From: Oceanobacillus sp. HTM 045
GTDB lineage: Bacteria; Pseudomonadota; Alphaproteobacteria; Rhodobacterales; Rhodobacteraceae
Length of the DNA stretch: 64,000 bases
Reading direction: 5' to 3'
NCBI GenBank assembly: GCA_009733745.1
Contig: WNWL01000006.1
Span: 310,001 to 374,000 of the forward strand
Part shown: positions 17,563 to 29,559 of the stretch, piece by piece
How the letters are laid out: each line of letters starts with the position of its first letter
Position numbering within the stretch: the stretch's first letter is position 1
Translations under genes and position numbers: made by a program
The notes under the pieces: generated by a model
What the model was told of the DNA's origin: nothing
Database searches by the model: none
Seen by the model: the letters and a program-made list of their open reading frames with translations, nothing else

Positions 17563-18741
17563 TCAGATGGTCGGATCGTAGCCATAGAGCCAGTCGAGCT
17601 GCCCCGCTGCAAGCCCCGGCAGCGCACGGGTGAGCGCCGCCAGCGGCAGGTGCGAGGTCAGCCGCCCGAGAAGCGTGCGCTTGTGGAAGAGCCGCCCGTT
17701 CGCCCGCGCCCGCGCCTGCACCCGCGTCACCCGCCGCCAGCGGATGTCCTCGAACGCCCTCAGCGCCTCGGCCACGTTGCCGGCAGCGAGGCAGCGGTCG
17801 AGCACCACCGCGTCCTCCAGCGCCATCGCCGCGCCCTGCGCCATGAAGGGCAGCATCGGGTGCGCCGCGTCGCCGATCAGGACGATGCGGCCCTTGACCC
17901 ATGTCACCTGCTCCGGCCGGTCGTAGAGACCCCACTGGAAGGTGCTCTCGACCTGCGCCAAGAGCCCCTCCACCTGCGGGTGCCAGCCGGCATAGGCGCG
18001 GCGCAGCATGTCCGGGTCGCCGGGCGCGACCCACCCCTCCGACAGGCCTTCCGGCCGTTCCTCCACGGCGACGAAGTTGATCAGCGCGCCCCTGCGCAGC
18101 GGGTAGGTCACGAGGTGCCGCTTCGGCCCGGCCCAGACGGTCGCCTCCGGGCGCACCGTCCCGGCGGGGAGGCGCTCGGCGGGGACCGTGCCGCGCCACG
18201 CGACCTGCCCGGCGAAACGGGGCTGCTCGTCCTCGTTGAGCTGGCGGCGCAGCGCGGAGCGGATGCCGTCCGCGCCGATCACCAGGTCGGCTTCCAGCCG
18301 CGTCTCGTTCTCCAGGTGCACCGCCACGCCGTCGCGGGTGTCGAGCGCGTGGCGCACCCGGGCGCCGAGCATCACCTCCGCGCCGGCATTCTCCGCCGCC
18401 CGAGACAGCGCGGCCAGCAGGTCGGCGCGGTGGACGTGCAGGTAGGGCGAGCCCCAGCGGCGCACCGCGCTCTCGCCCAGTTCGGTGGTGAAGATCGTGG
18501 AGCCGGTCCGGCCATCCCGCAGGATCGCCCGTTCCGGCCGCGAAGCGACCTCGGCGACCGCGTCCAGCACCCCCAGCGCGCGGAGCGCCCGGCTGGCGTT
18601 CGGGCTGACCTGCAGCCCCGCGCCGACCTCGGTGATCTCCTCCGCCTGCTCGCAGACCGTGACCCGCCAGCCGGCCCGCGCCAGCGCGAGCGCCGCCGCC
18701 ATGCCGCCGATGCCGCCGCCCGCGACGATTGCGCTCTGCAT
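17563..18741 (-). CDS. FAD-dependent monooxygenase, salicylate-hydroxylase/UbiH-like
   Basis: This 392-residue aromatic-ring hydroxylase-type flavoprotein has GGGIGG (8-13), an internal DLVIGADGIRSALR motif that contacts FAD/NAD(P)H, and LIGDAAHPMLPFMAQGAAMA near residue 285. The set is diagnostic of the class A flavin monooxygenases. The nearest named activities are salicylate 1-hydroxylase and 3-hydroxybenzoate 6-hydroxylase; no ring-cleavage genes are nearby to define a substrate. ATG 18741 has GGGAGG 7 nt upstream. Confidence 0.88.
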   Translation of the reverse strand: MQSAIVAGGGIGGMAAALALARAGWRVTVCEQAEEITEVGAGLQVSPNASRALRALGVLDAVAEVASRPERAILRDGRTGSTIFTTELGESAVRRWGSPYLHVHRADLLAALSRAAENAGAEVMLGARVRHALDTRDGVAVHLENETRLEADLVIGADGIRSALRRQLNEDEQPRFAGQVAWRGTVPAERLPAGTVRPEATVWAGPKRHLVTYPLRRGALINFVAVEERPEGLSEGWVAPGDPDMLRRAYAGWHPQVEGLLAQVESTFQWGLYDRPEQVTWVKGRIVLIGDAAHPMLPFMAQGAAMALEDAVVLDRCLAAGNVAEALRAFEDIRWRRVTRVQARARANGRLFHKRTLLGRLTSHLPLAALTRALPGLAAGQLDWLYGYDPTI

Positions 18742-18841
18742 GTGCCGTCCTCCCGGGGTCAGACTCGCCCGGCGGGCACGTTCTTGCAACCCGCCTCGGG
18801 CGGCCTTGATCTCGGGCAAATTGTCCGGGGTCGGAGCCGGC

Positions 18842-19714
18842 TCAGAGCGCCGGCTGCGGCGCGATCAGGGAGATCACCGGCGGGCCACCATCCTTCCCGC
18901 GCGAGGCGCGGAGGCGGATCTCGCCTTCGGCGGTGCGGCCGAAGACCTCGTCCTGCCGGATCTTGGTCTGGTTGTCGATCAGGCGGGAGGCGAGGTGGAA
19001 GATGTGCTGCAACATCTCCTGCGGGTGCACCAGCGAGGGCGGCGCGGCAAGCTCGCAGCCGATCAGCGGCTTGAGACCCCGTGTCCGGAGCCCCGATAGC
19101 GTGCCGGCCTCCTGCGGGATGTCGATCGTCCGCATCCAGAGCTGCAGCGCGGCGTGCCCGCCGCGCACGGTCTCGAACGCGGTCTTCGCCAGCGACGGCG
19201 GCAGCGCGTTGTGCGCCGGGCTCCACAACAGGCCCACCGGCTGGGTCAGCATCCAGATCGCCTCGGCGACCAGCGTGATCGCGACGGCGCGGTCGAACGC
19301 GGCCTCCAGCCCGGTCTCGCCGGGCACGCCCATCTCGGTGATGACGACCGAGGCCTTGCAGCGCGCGAGGTCCCTGCCCGCGTCGGGCCAGAGCTTCGGG
19401 TTGACGTATTCGCGCTCCCACGAGCCCTTGGCCTCGTGATCGGGGCGCCACGAGACCATGACCTGCACTTCATTGACCAGCAGGAAGGCGGTGCCGTGGT
19501 CGAGCCAGACGATCTTCTCGCCGTGCATCAATTCGCGGTGCAGCGGGTCGAGCGCCACGCCCGCGCCGCTCCCGTGCAGCAGCCCCGCGAGCTTGTCCAG
19601 CACCTCGGTCAGCGCGGGCTGCCGGCCACGCCGCAGCGGCAGGAGAACAGCGAAGTTCTCGCCCTGGACGAACCTTGCCGCCTCGAAATCAGCAATACCG
19701 CCGGATGGCTTCAT
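18842..19714 (-). CDS. DUF4261-like protein of unknown function
   Basis: This 290-residue soluble protein begins MKPSGGIADFEAARFVQGEN and contains a central helical segment AVAITLVAEAIWMLTQPVGLLWSPAHNALPPS. The W-S-P-x-H-N style resembles the DUF4261 family, which has no known activity. No signal peptide or membrane helix is seen. It lies 100 bp upstream of the FAD monooxygenase on the same strand and is followed at higher coordinates by a 276-bp gap before the end of rpoD. I am not certain of the family. Confidence 0.55.
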   Translation of the reverse strand: MKPSGGIADFEAARFVQGENFAVLLPLRRGRQPALTEVLDKLAGLLHGSGAGVALDPLHRELMHGEKIVWLDHGTAFLLVNEVQVMVSWRPDHEAKGSWEREYVNPKLWPDAGRDLARCKASVVITEMGVPGETGLEAAFDRAVAITLVAEAIWMLTQPVGLLWSPAHNALPPSLAKTAFETVRGGHAALQLWMRTIDIPQEAGTLSGLRTRGLKPLIGCELAAPPSLVHPQEMLQHIFHLASRLIDNQTKIRQDEVFGRTAEGEIRLRASRGKDGGPPVISLIAPQPAL

Positions 19715-19990
19715 GGCCTTCCCCCGTCCGTATCAGAGGTGGGTCTCTGCCGGTTGTTCACGCCGGGTCATTTTGCAGACCTTTCCGGCGACATTTTGTT
19801 CCGTGCCGGGGACACTTTTTCGGGGAGAATTTTTCACATGCCCGCGAGGGGTTGGCGGGCGGGGCGCATGTGGCGGAAGAGCAAGGGGCCGGCCACGACG
19901 CGCGAAAAGGCGTGCGGACCGTCATCCATCCGTGGACAAACCGGTCCGCCCGCTGAAGCGCAAGAGCCGCCCGGAAGGCGGCCCCACGGG
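19715..19990. other. Intergenic region between rpoD and the DUF4261-like gene
   Basis: These 276 bp hold the probable rpoD terminator at 19966-19982 and the probable promoter of the DUF4261-like gene. An A/T-richer stretch around 19765-19835 contains ATTTTGCAGA, ACATTTTGTTCC and GGAGAATTTTTCACATG. No gene is supported. Confidence 0.4.
19966..19982 (-). terminator. Candidate rpoD terminator
   Basis: GCCGCC (19966-19971) pairs with GGCGGC (19977-19982) around a CGGAA loop, 8 bp past the rpoD stop. On the minus strand it is followed by CTCTTGCGCTTC, moderately T-rich. Confidence 0.4.
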
Positions 19991-21991
<2,001 letters not shown>

Positions 21992-22212
21992 CAATGGCTC
22001 CGCGTTGATCCGGTCGGGGGCTTGGGAGGTTCAAGCGACCTAACATAGGTCGTGCCACGCTGATTCCGAGTCCCCCTACCGCATGATTCGAACGATTCCC
22101 ACGGAATTCCTGCCGCGTGATTCGTTTGTGCCGCGAACCGTGCCCCGAAAGCCCCTGTCCGGGGCCTGCAGGAACGATTGTTGCCGGGGTCCGGGAGCCC
22201 GGACGCCGCGCC
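21992..22212 (-). promoter_or_regulatory. dnaG-rpoD intergenic region
   Basis: These 221 bp lie between the dnaG stop and the rpoD start. The segment nearest dnaG holds GC hairpin material (CCCCTGTCCGGGG near 22150). The segment nearer rpoD is less GC-rich (ATTCGAACGATTCCC, GTGATTCGTTTG) and could carry an internal rpoD promoter, as in other dnaG-rpoD operons. No gene is seen. Confidence 0.4.
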
Positions 22213-24219
22213 TCAGCGGCGGCGGCGCTCGAATACCCGCTCGGCGAGCATCTTGCGGATTTCGCTCTCCCGCGGGCTGTCATCGACCTCCTCGAAGGAG
22301 CGTCTCGCGGCCTCTTCCTGCGCCTCCAGTGCACGGCGCAGGCGCCAGCTCCAGGCGTCCGGGTCGTTCCACGCGCCGCTGTCCACCTCCTCCGCGCCGG
22401 GCTTCAGCGCGTTGAACTGATCTAGCGCGCCTGCTTCCGCCTGCCGCTCCAGCTTGGTCTCGTGCACCGCGATGTCGTGGCGCAGCAACGCCGCCACCGA
22501 TTCGGCATCGCCACCCCGCCCCGCGAAGGGGTGCGCCGCCGCCGCCGGGACGCGGCGCAGTTCGGCCAGCGGGTCCACCCCCGCCGCGGCGCGGACATGC
22601 TCCGCCAGCGCCTGCGGCTCGACGGGCCCGAGGTCGGCCAGCGCGCTCAGGATCGCGTCGCGCAGCCGGCCCATCTCGGCATCGGTACAGTGCATCTCGC
22701 CCAGCTCGGTCTCGCAGCCCTCCATCGCCGCCGGGTTCACCAGCGCCACCAGCAGGATGGTCGCCTCGCGGAGCCGCGCATCGGCCCGCGCCGAGCCGCC
22801 CGGCCGGGCGATCTCCGATGCGCGGGTGCCCATGGACGGACCCTCCGGCGCGCGCCAGCGGCCCCGTCCGCGCCCCGGCGCGGCCGGGCCGCCACCGTTG
22901 CGCGGGGCGTAGCCGCCCTTGTCCCGCGGGGGCGGCGCGAACAGTTCCCGGCGCCGCTCGCGGAAGGCGGCGGTGTAATGCGCCCGGACGCCCTCGTCGC
23001 CGATCCTCCCCAGTGCCGCCTTCAGGTCGGCATCGAACGCCGCCCGCCGCTCGGGCGTGTCGAGCACCTTGGCCTCGGTCTCGCGCCGCCAGAGCATCGC
23101 GTCAAGCGGGACGGATGCCTCCAGCGCCCGGCGCACCGCCTCCGGCCCCTCGGCCCGGATCAGGTCGTCCGGGTCCTGTCCCTCCGGCATCAGGCAGAAC
23201 CGCAGCGTCCGCCCCGGCGCCAGCATCGGCAGCGCCAGGTCGATCAGCCGGTAGGCGGCGCGCAGGCCCGCCTCGTCACCGTCCAGCGCGATCACCGGCT
23301 CCGGCGCCATCCGCCAGAGAAGCTGCAGCTGCTCCTCCGTGATCGCGGTGCCGAGTGGCGCCACCGCGTGGCCGAATCCGGCCATCGCCAGCGCGATCAC
23401 GTCGAGATAGCCCTCCGCCACGATCACCGTGCCGGCCTTGCCCGCCGCCTCGCGCGCGGGCCCGTGGTTGTAGAGCGTGCGGCCCTTGTGGAAGAGCGCG
23501 GTCTCGGGCGAGTTCAGGTATTTCGCCCGCGCGCCCGGGTCCATCGCCCTGCCGCCGAAGGCGATGCAGCGCCCGCGCGGGTCGCGGATCGGGAAGATCA
23601 GCCGCCCGCGGAACCGGTCATAGGGCGCGCCGCCATCGTCCGGCTCGATCACCAGCCCCGCAGCCACCGCCTCCGCCAGCTGGCCCTTCTCGCGGAAATG
23701 CGAGGTCAGCGCCGTCCGCGCGTCCGGCGCGTAGCCGATCTCGAACCGCTTCAGCGCGTCTTCCTTCAGGCCGCGTCCGGTGGCGTATTCCCGCGCCCCC
23801 TGCCCTGCCGCGGCCCGGAAGGACCGGCCGAAGAACCGCACCGCCTCCTCCATCACCTCGACGAGGCGCGCGTCGCGGTCGCGCTTCTCCGCCGCTCGCG
23901 GGTCGCGCGTTTCCGCCGGCATCTCCATGCCCGCGGCCTGCGCCATCAGCTCCACCGCCTCGATGAAGGAGACGTTCTCCTGCTCCTTCAGGAAGGAGAT
24001 CGCGTCGCCCTTCGCGTGGCAGCCGAAGCAGTAATAGAACCCCTTCCGGTCATCGACGTGGAAGGAGGGCGTCTTCTCCTGGTGGAACGGACACGGCGCC
24101 CAGAAATCGCCCTTCGCCGGATTCGACTTCCGCCGGTCCCACGTCACCTTCCGCCCGACGATGTCGGACAGGGGCACGCGGGCGCGCAGTTCTTCAAGGA
24201 AGGATGGCGGCAGGGACAT
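22213..24219 (-). CDS. dnaG: DNA primase
   Basis: This 668-residue primase makes RNA primers at the replication fork. The N-terminal zinc finger CPFHQEKTPSFHVDDRKGF then CFGCH (residues 43-68) recognises template. The TOPRIM core follows, with VIVAEGYLDVIAL and VIALDGDEAGLRA supplying the catalytic acidic residues. The C-terminal part (from about 440) is an Arg/Pro/Gly-rich linker and a helical DnaB-interaction domain. Length is normal for alphaproteobacteria. It precedes rpoD and follows a DUF3572 gene by about 47 bp on the same strand. Confidence 0.97.
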   Translation of the reverse strand: MSLPPSFLEELRARVPLSDIVGRKVTWDRRKSNPAKGDFWAPCPFHQEKTPSFHVDDRKGFYYCFGCHAKGDAISFLKEQENVSFIEAVELMAQAAGMEMPAETRDPRAAEKRDRDARLVEVMEEAVRFFGRSFRAAAGQGAREYATGRGLKEDALKRFEIGYAPDARTALTSHFREKGQLAEAVAAGLVIEPDDGGAPYDRFRGRLIFPIRDPRGRCIAFGGRAMDPGARAKYLNSPETALFHKGRTLYNHGPAREAAGKAGTVIVAEGYLDVIALAMAGFGHAVAPLGTAITEEQLQLLWRMAPEPVIALDGDEAGLRAAYRLIDLALPMLAPGRTLRFCLMPEGQDPDDLIRAEGPEAVRRALEASVPLDAMLWRRETEAKVLDTPERRAAFDADLKAALGRIGDEGVRAHYTAAFRERRRELFAPPPRDKGGYAPRNGGGPAAPGRGRGRWRAPEGPSMGTRASEIARPGGSARADARLREATILLVALVNPAAMEGCETELGEMHCTDAEMGRLRDAILSALADLGPVEPQALAEHVRAAAGVDPLAELRRVPAAAAHPFAGRGGDAESVAALLRHDIAVHETKLERQAEAGALDQFNALKPGAEEVDSGAWNDPDAWSWRLRRALEAQEEAARRSFEEVDDSPRESEIRKMLAERVFERRRR

Positions 24220-24266
24220 GCTTCATTCTCGCGGTACGGCTGCGAGTCTGCAACAGGATCACGCGG

Positions 24267-24560
24267 TCACGACCAGTGCGGTGCGTCGCCCCCGGGCAGC
24301 AGCGCCCGCGCGGTGGCCACCTCGGCCGGGTCCAGCCCCTCGGCTGCCGCGAACCCGGCGACCATCTCGTCATCGGTCATCAGGAAATCCAGCACGAAGC
24401 CGAGGAACTCCGGGCTCGCGGCCAGCCCGCCGATATCCTCCACCGCCGCGCCGGTCTGGCCGAGGAAACGCCCCAGCCGCTCCGGGTCGCCCGCCAGCCA
24501 GGCGAAGGCCAGCGCCCCGATCCGCTCCGCCTCAGCCGAATTCAGCGTGGTCCGCCGCAT
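24267..24560 (-). CDS. DUF3572 family protein
   Basis: This 97-residue helical, acidic cytoplasmic protein contains ALAFAWLAGDPERLGRFLGQTG and FLMTDDEMVAGFAAAEGL. It is the DUF3572 family, usually found divergent from divK/pleD in alphaproteobacteria, as here. Function is unknown. It may be cotranscribed with dnaG, which starts 47 bp after its stop. Confidence 0.85.
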   Translation of the reverse strand: MRRTTLNSAEAERIGALAFAWLAGDPERLGRFLGQTGAAVEDIGGLAASPEFLGFVLDFLMTDDEMVAGFAAAEGLDPAEVATARALLPGGDAPHWS

Positions 24561-24744
24561 GCCCGCACTCCGGAAGGTCTTCGGCCGCGGCCCGCCGCGG
24601 CGGTCCGCACTCGTGGATAAGAATTCATTAAATCTTTTGAGGTGACATTCACGTCAAGCCAAGCGCCCGGCGCGGAGAGTCGTTCACCTGCCGGCCTCGG
24701 TACCCATTGCGGCCGGTGACGGCAAGTGCGGCGACAGGGGCGTG
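24561..24744. promoter_or_regulatory. Divergent control region between DUF3572 and divK
   Basis: These 184 bp separate two divergent starts. A short A/T-rich island, AAGAATTCATTAAATC followed by TTTTGAGGTGACATT (about 24618-24650), stands out and probably holds promoter elements for both directions. No TTAA-N7-TTAA CtrA box is clear. Confidence 0.35.
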
Positions 24745-25110
24745 ATGTCCAGGACCATCCTCATCGTCGAAGACAACGAGCTGAACCTGAAGCTCTTCCG
24801 CGACCTCCTGTCGGCGGAAGGGTTCCGGACCGTCCTCGCACGCGACGGCGCCACCGCGCTGGAAGAGGCCGCGGCCACCCCGCCGGACCTGATCCTGATG
24901 GACATCCAGCTGCCGCACATGTCCGGCATCGAGGCGGCCCGCCAGATCCGCGCGACCGAGGCGCTGAGCCGCATCCCGATCATCGCCATCTCCGCCTTCG
25001 CTCGCCGCGGCGAACTGGGGCTGGAGGCGGGCGATTTCTGCGACGACTACGTCGTCAAGCCGATCCTGCCATCGGCGCTTCTCTCCACCGTGCGGAGGTT
25101 CCTGCATTGA
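24745..25110 (+). CDS. divK: Single-domain response regulator DivK
   Basis: This 121-residue receiver domain links cell-cycle histidine kinases (DivJ/PleC type) to CtrA control and development. The acidic pocket (Glu9, Asp10), phospho-acceptor Asp53 (LILMDIQLPHMSG), switch Ser83 and Lys105 (VVKPI) are all present. The segment after Ser83 (AFARRGELGLEAGDFCDD) departs from the AMKGDEERIRDAGCDGY pattern usual in DivK. An in-frame GTG lies just before ATG 24745; AGGGGCG serves either. pleD follows 43 bp later, the standard pairing. Confidence 0.88.
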   Translation: MSRTILIVEDNELNLKLFRDLLSAEGFRTVLARDGATALEEAAATPPDLILMDIQLPHMSGIEAARQIRATEALSRIPIIAISAFARRGELGLEAGDFCDDYVVKPILPSALLSTVRRFLH

Positions 25111-25153
25111 CCCGCAGCCAGAACCCCGCCACCCCCATCTTGCGGAGACGGCA

Positions 25154-26530
<1,377 letters not shown>

Positions 26531-26682
26531 CCGGGATGAAGCGCCTCCTTCCGCCAGCGGTCAGGCGTCTAGCGCGCCTCCAGCCCGGAAGCTGACTCGC
26601 CCGCTCCCGCCGGATGCGCGGGCAAAAAACAGGCAAGTTCAGGAAAATGATCTTCGGGAAAACCGCGCGGGACCGCGCGGCG

Positions 26683-27198
26683 CTAGTTGCTGCTGCCGCT
26701 CGCGCTGGCAGTCGCGCCCGGCCCACTTCGGCTGCGGGGCCGGCGGCGCAGCAGGCCCTCGGACAGCGCCTTGCGCTCTTCCACCGTCAGGTCCGAAGCG
26801 ATCTCCGCAACCCGCTCGTAATACAGCGCGAAATAGGCCGAGCTGGCGAGCTGGCGCTTGTCGAACACGGCGAGCATCGCCTCGGCGTCGTATTCCTCCG
26901 CCTCCATGATCGCCGCCGCCTGGTCGCGCAGGGCCTCGCGCATCTCGCGCAGTTCCGCCAGTTCGTCGCCGCGCTCGGCAACCACGCCCAGCGCCCATTC
27001 GTGGCGGCTCTCCGGCAGCGCCGAGAGGATGCGCCGCTCGATCCAGTCGCCGCCCGGGCGCTTCGGCTCGCCGCGGATCGCGTGACCCACGAACAGCCCC
27101 GCGACCACCAGGTTCACCGAGAGCGATACCACCAGCAGGAGTTTCGCCCAGAGGGGCCAGCCCCTGCCCATGCCTGTCGCCTGATCCTCAACCGCCAC
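26683..27198 (-). CDS. Periplasmic heavy-metal sensor/CpxP-Spy-like protein
   Basis: This 171-residue protein has one N-terminal membrane helix (WAKLLLVVSLSVNLVVAGLFVG, about 15-37). The periplasmic helical part with ERRILSALPESRHEWALGVV and LRDQAAAIMEAEEYDAEAMLAVFDK resembles metal-sensor/Spy-like domains. GTG 27198 is chosen as start because AGGAGACAG precedes it at 7 nt; an in-frame ATG at 27171 is the alternative. It is the last gene of the EF-hand/ECF operon and begins 12 bp after the preceding stop. It probably acts as an envelope-stress or metal-responsive partner. Confidence 0.7.
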   Translation of the reverse strand: MAVEDQATGMGRGWPLWAKLLLVVSLSVNLVVAGLFVGHAIRGEPKRPGGDWIERRILSALPESRHEWALGVVAERGDELAELREMREALRDQAAAIMEAEEYDAEAMLAVFDKRQLASSAYFALYYERVAEIASDLTVEERKALSEGLLRRRPRSRSGPGATASASGSSN

Positions 27199-27209
27199 GA
27201 CCTGTCTCC

Positions 27210-27596
27210 TCAGAACGGCTCGCCGCCGAACGTGTCCTGCTGGTAGGTGGCTTCCTCGGTCCCGCCGGCCTCCCACACGCTCTCGGGGTCGACCCCGGCA
27301 TAGCCCGCGCCGACGCCCAGCGTCAGCGACACGGACATCGCCGCCAGTGCGCCGCCGAACCAGCCGCGCAGCATCCGCCGCCGGCTCTTCACCACCACGA
27401 CGCGTGCCCCGGGCGACCGCGCCGCGCGCGCCGCATCGCCCGCGGCGGCACCCGCCGCCCGCGTGCCCGCGACCTCCGCCGCGTCGCCCAGTATCCGCGC
27501 CATCAGCGCGTCGCTCACGGCGGGCGCCGCAGCGCGGTCCGCCTTCACCAGCCGCGCCAGCGCGCCGTCGATGTCGTATTCGCGATCCGTACTCAT
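27210..27596 (-). CDS. Small membrane protein, likely anti-sigma factor
   Basis: This 128-residue protein has an N-terminal cytoplasmic helical part, one membrane helix (about 78-100, GGALAAMSVSLTLGVGAGYAG) and a short periplasmic tail. It has no HxxxCxxC zinc motif, so it is not a ZAS-type anti-sigma factor. Its ATG overlaps the ECF sigma stop by 4 bp (27593-27596) as ATGA. That coupling and topology suggest it restrains the sigma factor at the membrane (inference). No family is recognised with confidence. Confidence 0.7.
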   Translation of the reverse strand: MSTDREYDIDGALARLVKADRAAAPAVSDALMARILGDAAEVAGTRAAGAAAGDAARAARSPGARVVVVKSRRRMLRGWFGGALAAMSVSLTLGVGAGYAGVDPESVWEAGGTEEATYQQDTFGGEPF

Positions 27597-28168
27597 GTGT
27601 CCGCCTCACTTCTCATGGTCATGACCTTCGCGAGATGCCGCCTAGCGCGGGCCAGGAGGCTCTCGACGGCCTCCACGCTCGTCTCCAGCCGGTCGGCGAT
27701 CTCGGGGTTCGAGAGGTCCTCGAAATGCCGGAGCACGAGCGCCATGCGTTGGCGTTCCGGCAGCTTGCCGATCTCCTCCGCCAGCGCGCGGCTCTCCTCG
27801 TCCGCGACCAGCCGGTCCACCTCCGCCATGCCCGGGTCCTCCGGATCGGGAATGGCTTCCATGTCCGCCGACGGCCGCCGCCGCCGGATCCGGTCGATGC
27901 AGAGGTTGCGCGTGACCCGGTAGAGCCAGGTGGTCACGCGCGCCTCGCCGGTGCGCCAGTCCTCCGCCGCGCGCCAGAGGCGCAGCATCGCTTCCTGCGC
28001 CACGTCCTCGGCCTCGAACTGGTCGCCGAGGATGCGCCAGGCCTGGCGCATCACCTGCGGCGTCAGGCGCTCGGTGAGCTCCCGCGCCGCCGACTGGTCT
28101 CCGCCCGCGAACCTGACAAGCAGCACCGCATCGGTATCGAGGGACGCGCCGTCCGGCATATCCTCCAC
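27593..28168 (-). CDS. ECF-family RNA polymerase sigma factor
   Basis: This 191-residue sigma factor has region 2 (QAWRILGDQFEAEDVAQEA and TWLYRVTRNLCIDRIRRR) and region 4 (LPERQRMALVLRHFEDLSNPEIADRLE, with helix-turn-helix through EAVESLLARAR). Start choice is open: GTG 28168 or ATG 28159. A partner membrane gene overlaps the stop by 4 bp, and an EF-hand protein gene precedes it. Its regulon cannot be read here. Ca2+ or envelope-metal signals are plausible from the neighbours. Confidence 0.9.
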   Translation of the reverse strand: MEDMPDGASLDTDAVLLVRFAGGDQSAARELTERLTPQVMRQAWRILGDQFEAEDVAQEAMLRLWRAAEDWRTGEARVTTWLYRVTRNLCIDRIRRRRPSADMEAIPDPEDPGMAEVDRLVADEESRALAEEIGKLPERQRMALVLRHFEDLSNPEIADRLETSVEAVESLLARARRHLAKVMTMRSEADT

Positions 28169-28204
28169 GCTCCGCAGCAGTCTCGCCCCCCAGGTCCGCC
28201 GGCG

Positions 28205-28750
28205 TCATTCCAGGCCGCCGCCGGCGCCGCCGCGCCGGCCGCCCCGGGCGGCACGGGCCGCCGCCATCTCTTCACGGTCGAAGGCGCCATTGCCGTCGAC
28301 ATCGATCCGCGCGAACATCCGTTCGGTGTCCGCCGCGAACTCCGCCGCATCGAGCACGCCGTTCCCGTCGCCGTCAAGCCGCGCGAACCGGCGCTCCAGC
28401 CGCTCCATGAACCGGGCCGAGCGGGTCTCGTCGCCGCCGCGGCTGGCCATGCGCTCCTTGGCCGGGGCGCTCATCTCGAAGAACGAGAGATCGCCGCTGC
28501 CGTCGGTGTCGAGCCGGGCGAAGCGCTCGGCGACCGAGGCGTCCATCTCGCGGAGCGTGACCAGCCCGTCGCCGTCGCGGTCGAGCCGCTCGAACATCCG
28601 CTCCATCCGCGCGCCGCGCCGCTCCGGGTCGCCGCCCGCGCCGTCGCCCGGCCCGGCCGCCTGCGCCGCCGCCGGGGAAAGCGCGATCGCCGGCGCGGCC
28701 AGGACCAGCGCCGCGAGCGCGCCAAGGGAAGCGATACGTGCTGCCTTCAT
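28205..28750 (-). CDS. Periplasmic EF-hand calcium-binding protein
   Basis: This 181-residue exported protein has a signal peptide ending near SPAAAQA (about 31). Four canonical EF-hand loops follow, DRDGDGLVTLRE (57-68), DTDGSGDLSFFE (81-92), DGDGNGVLDAAE (126-137) and DVDGNGAFDREE (150-161), each with D/N at coordinating positions and a final Glu. All four look able to bind Ca2+. GAGGAAG precedes ATG 28750. It is the first gene of the four-gene operon with the ECF sigma factor. Confidence 0.88.
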   Translation of the reverse strand: MKAARIASLGALAALVLAAPAIALSPAAAQAAGPGDGAGGDPERRGARMERMFERLDRDGDGLVTLREMDASVAERFARLDTDGSGDLSFFEMSAPAKERMASRGGDETRSARFMERLERRFARLDGDGNGVLDAAEFAADTERMFARIDVDGNGAFDREEMAAARAARGGRRGGAGGGLE

Positions 28751-28976
28751 CGGTGTCTTCCTCGTCTGCATCGGCCTCCGGTTGCGGGCCGACAGTGGAT
28801 CAACGCGGCGCCCCCCCGGTTCCGTCGCGGGTTTCGCCGCAGATTCCGTCACGATTTCACGGACGCCACGGAAGGTTTCCGGGGGCCCGCCGCCTTGCCG
28901 CCACAACTTCGCGACATGGTGCCGCAAGACCAATTCCGTTCCTGACAGCCAAACGCAAAAGGCCCATGTTCCTACC

Positions 28977-29438
28977 ATGCCCGATGGATCGAACATTGAA
29001 AATCTGGCCGACGCCGACGAACGCAAGATCGTGCCCGCGATGTTGCGCGGCTGGCGCAGGCGTTGCCCGAGCTGCGGCGGCGGCCCGCTGTTCACGGGCT
29101 ATTCCACCGTGCGGCCGACCTGCGCGGCCTGCGGCGAGGAACTGCATCACCACCGTGCCGACGACCTGCCGGCATGGGCCACCATCCTGATCGTCGGTCA
29201 CGTGCTGGTGAGCGGGATCCTGACGGTCGAGATGCGCTGGGAGCCCCCGCTCTGGGTGCACTGGTCGCTCTGGCCGGCGCTGACGCTGCTGATGGTTCTC
29301 TGGCTGCTGCCCCGCATCAAGGGCGCGGTGGTCGGCTGGCAGTGGGCGGCGAGGCTGCACGGCTTCGACAGGAGCGGCCCCGGGCAGGACACGCTCGAGG
29401 GTGACGGCCCCGCATCCGCCACGCCGAAGGGCGACTGA
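28977..29438 (+). CDS. DUF983 family zinc-ribbon membrane protein
   Basis: This 153-residue protein has a zinc-ribbon-like CPSCGGGPLF and CAACGEEL near the start (about 30-60), followed by two membrane helices (about 65-108). It matches the DUF983 family of alphaproteobacteria, with unknown function. ATG 28977 fixes the start at MPDGSNIENL. It is divergent from the EF-hand operon. A C-terminal Gly/Pro-rich tail follows the second helix. Confidence 0.82.
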   Translation: MPDGSNIENLADADERKIVPAMLRGWRRRCPSCGGGPLFTGYSTVRPTCAACGEELHHHRADDLPAWATILIVGHVLVSGILTVEMRWEPPLWVHWSLWPALTLLMVLWLLPRIKGAVVGWQWAARLHGFDRSGPGQDTLEGDGPASATPKGD

Positions 29439-29559
29439 CCGGCCGCGCCCCCGCGGCCGGCTCTCCACCTCCCTCCCCCCGACTCGACAGCACCGTTCCG
29501 CCGGGCCATGATCGCCCGCGCCGGGCCAGTCCGGCGTGCGACTCGAAGGCCAATCCCCC

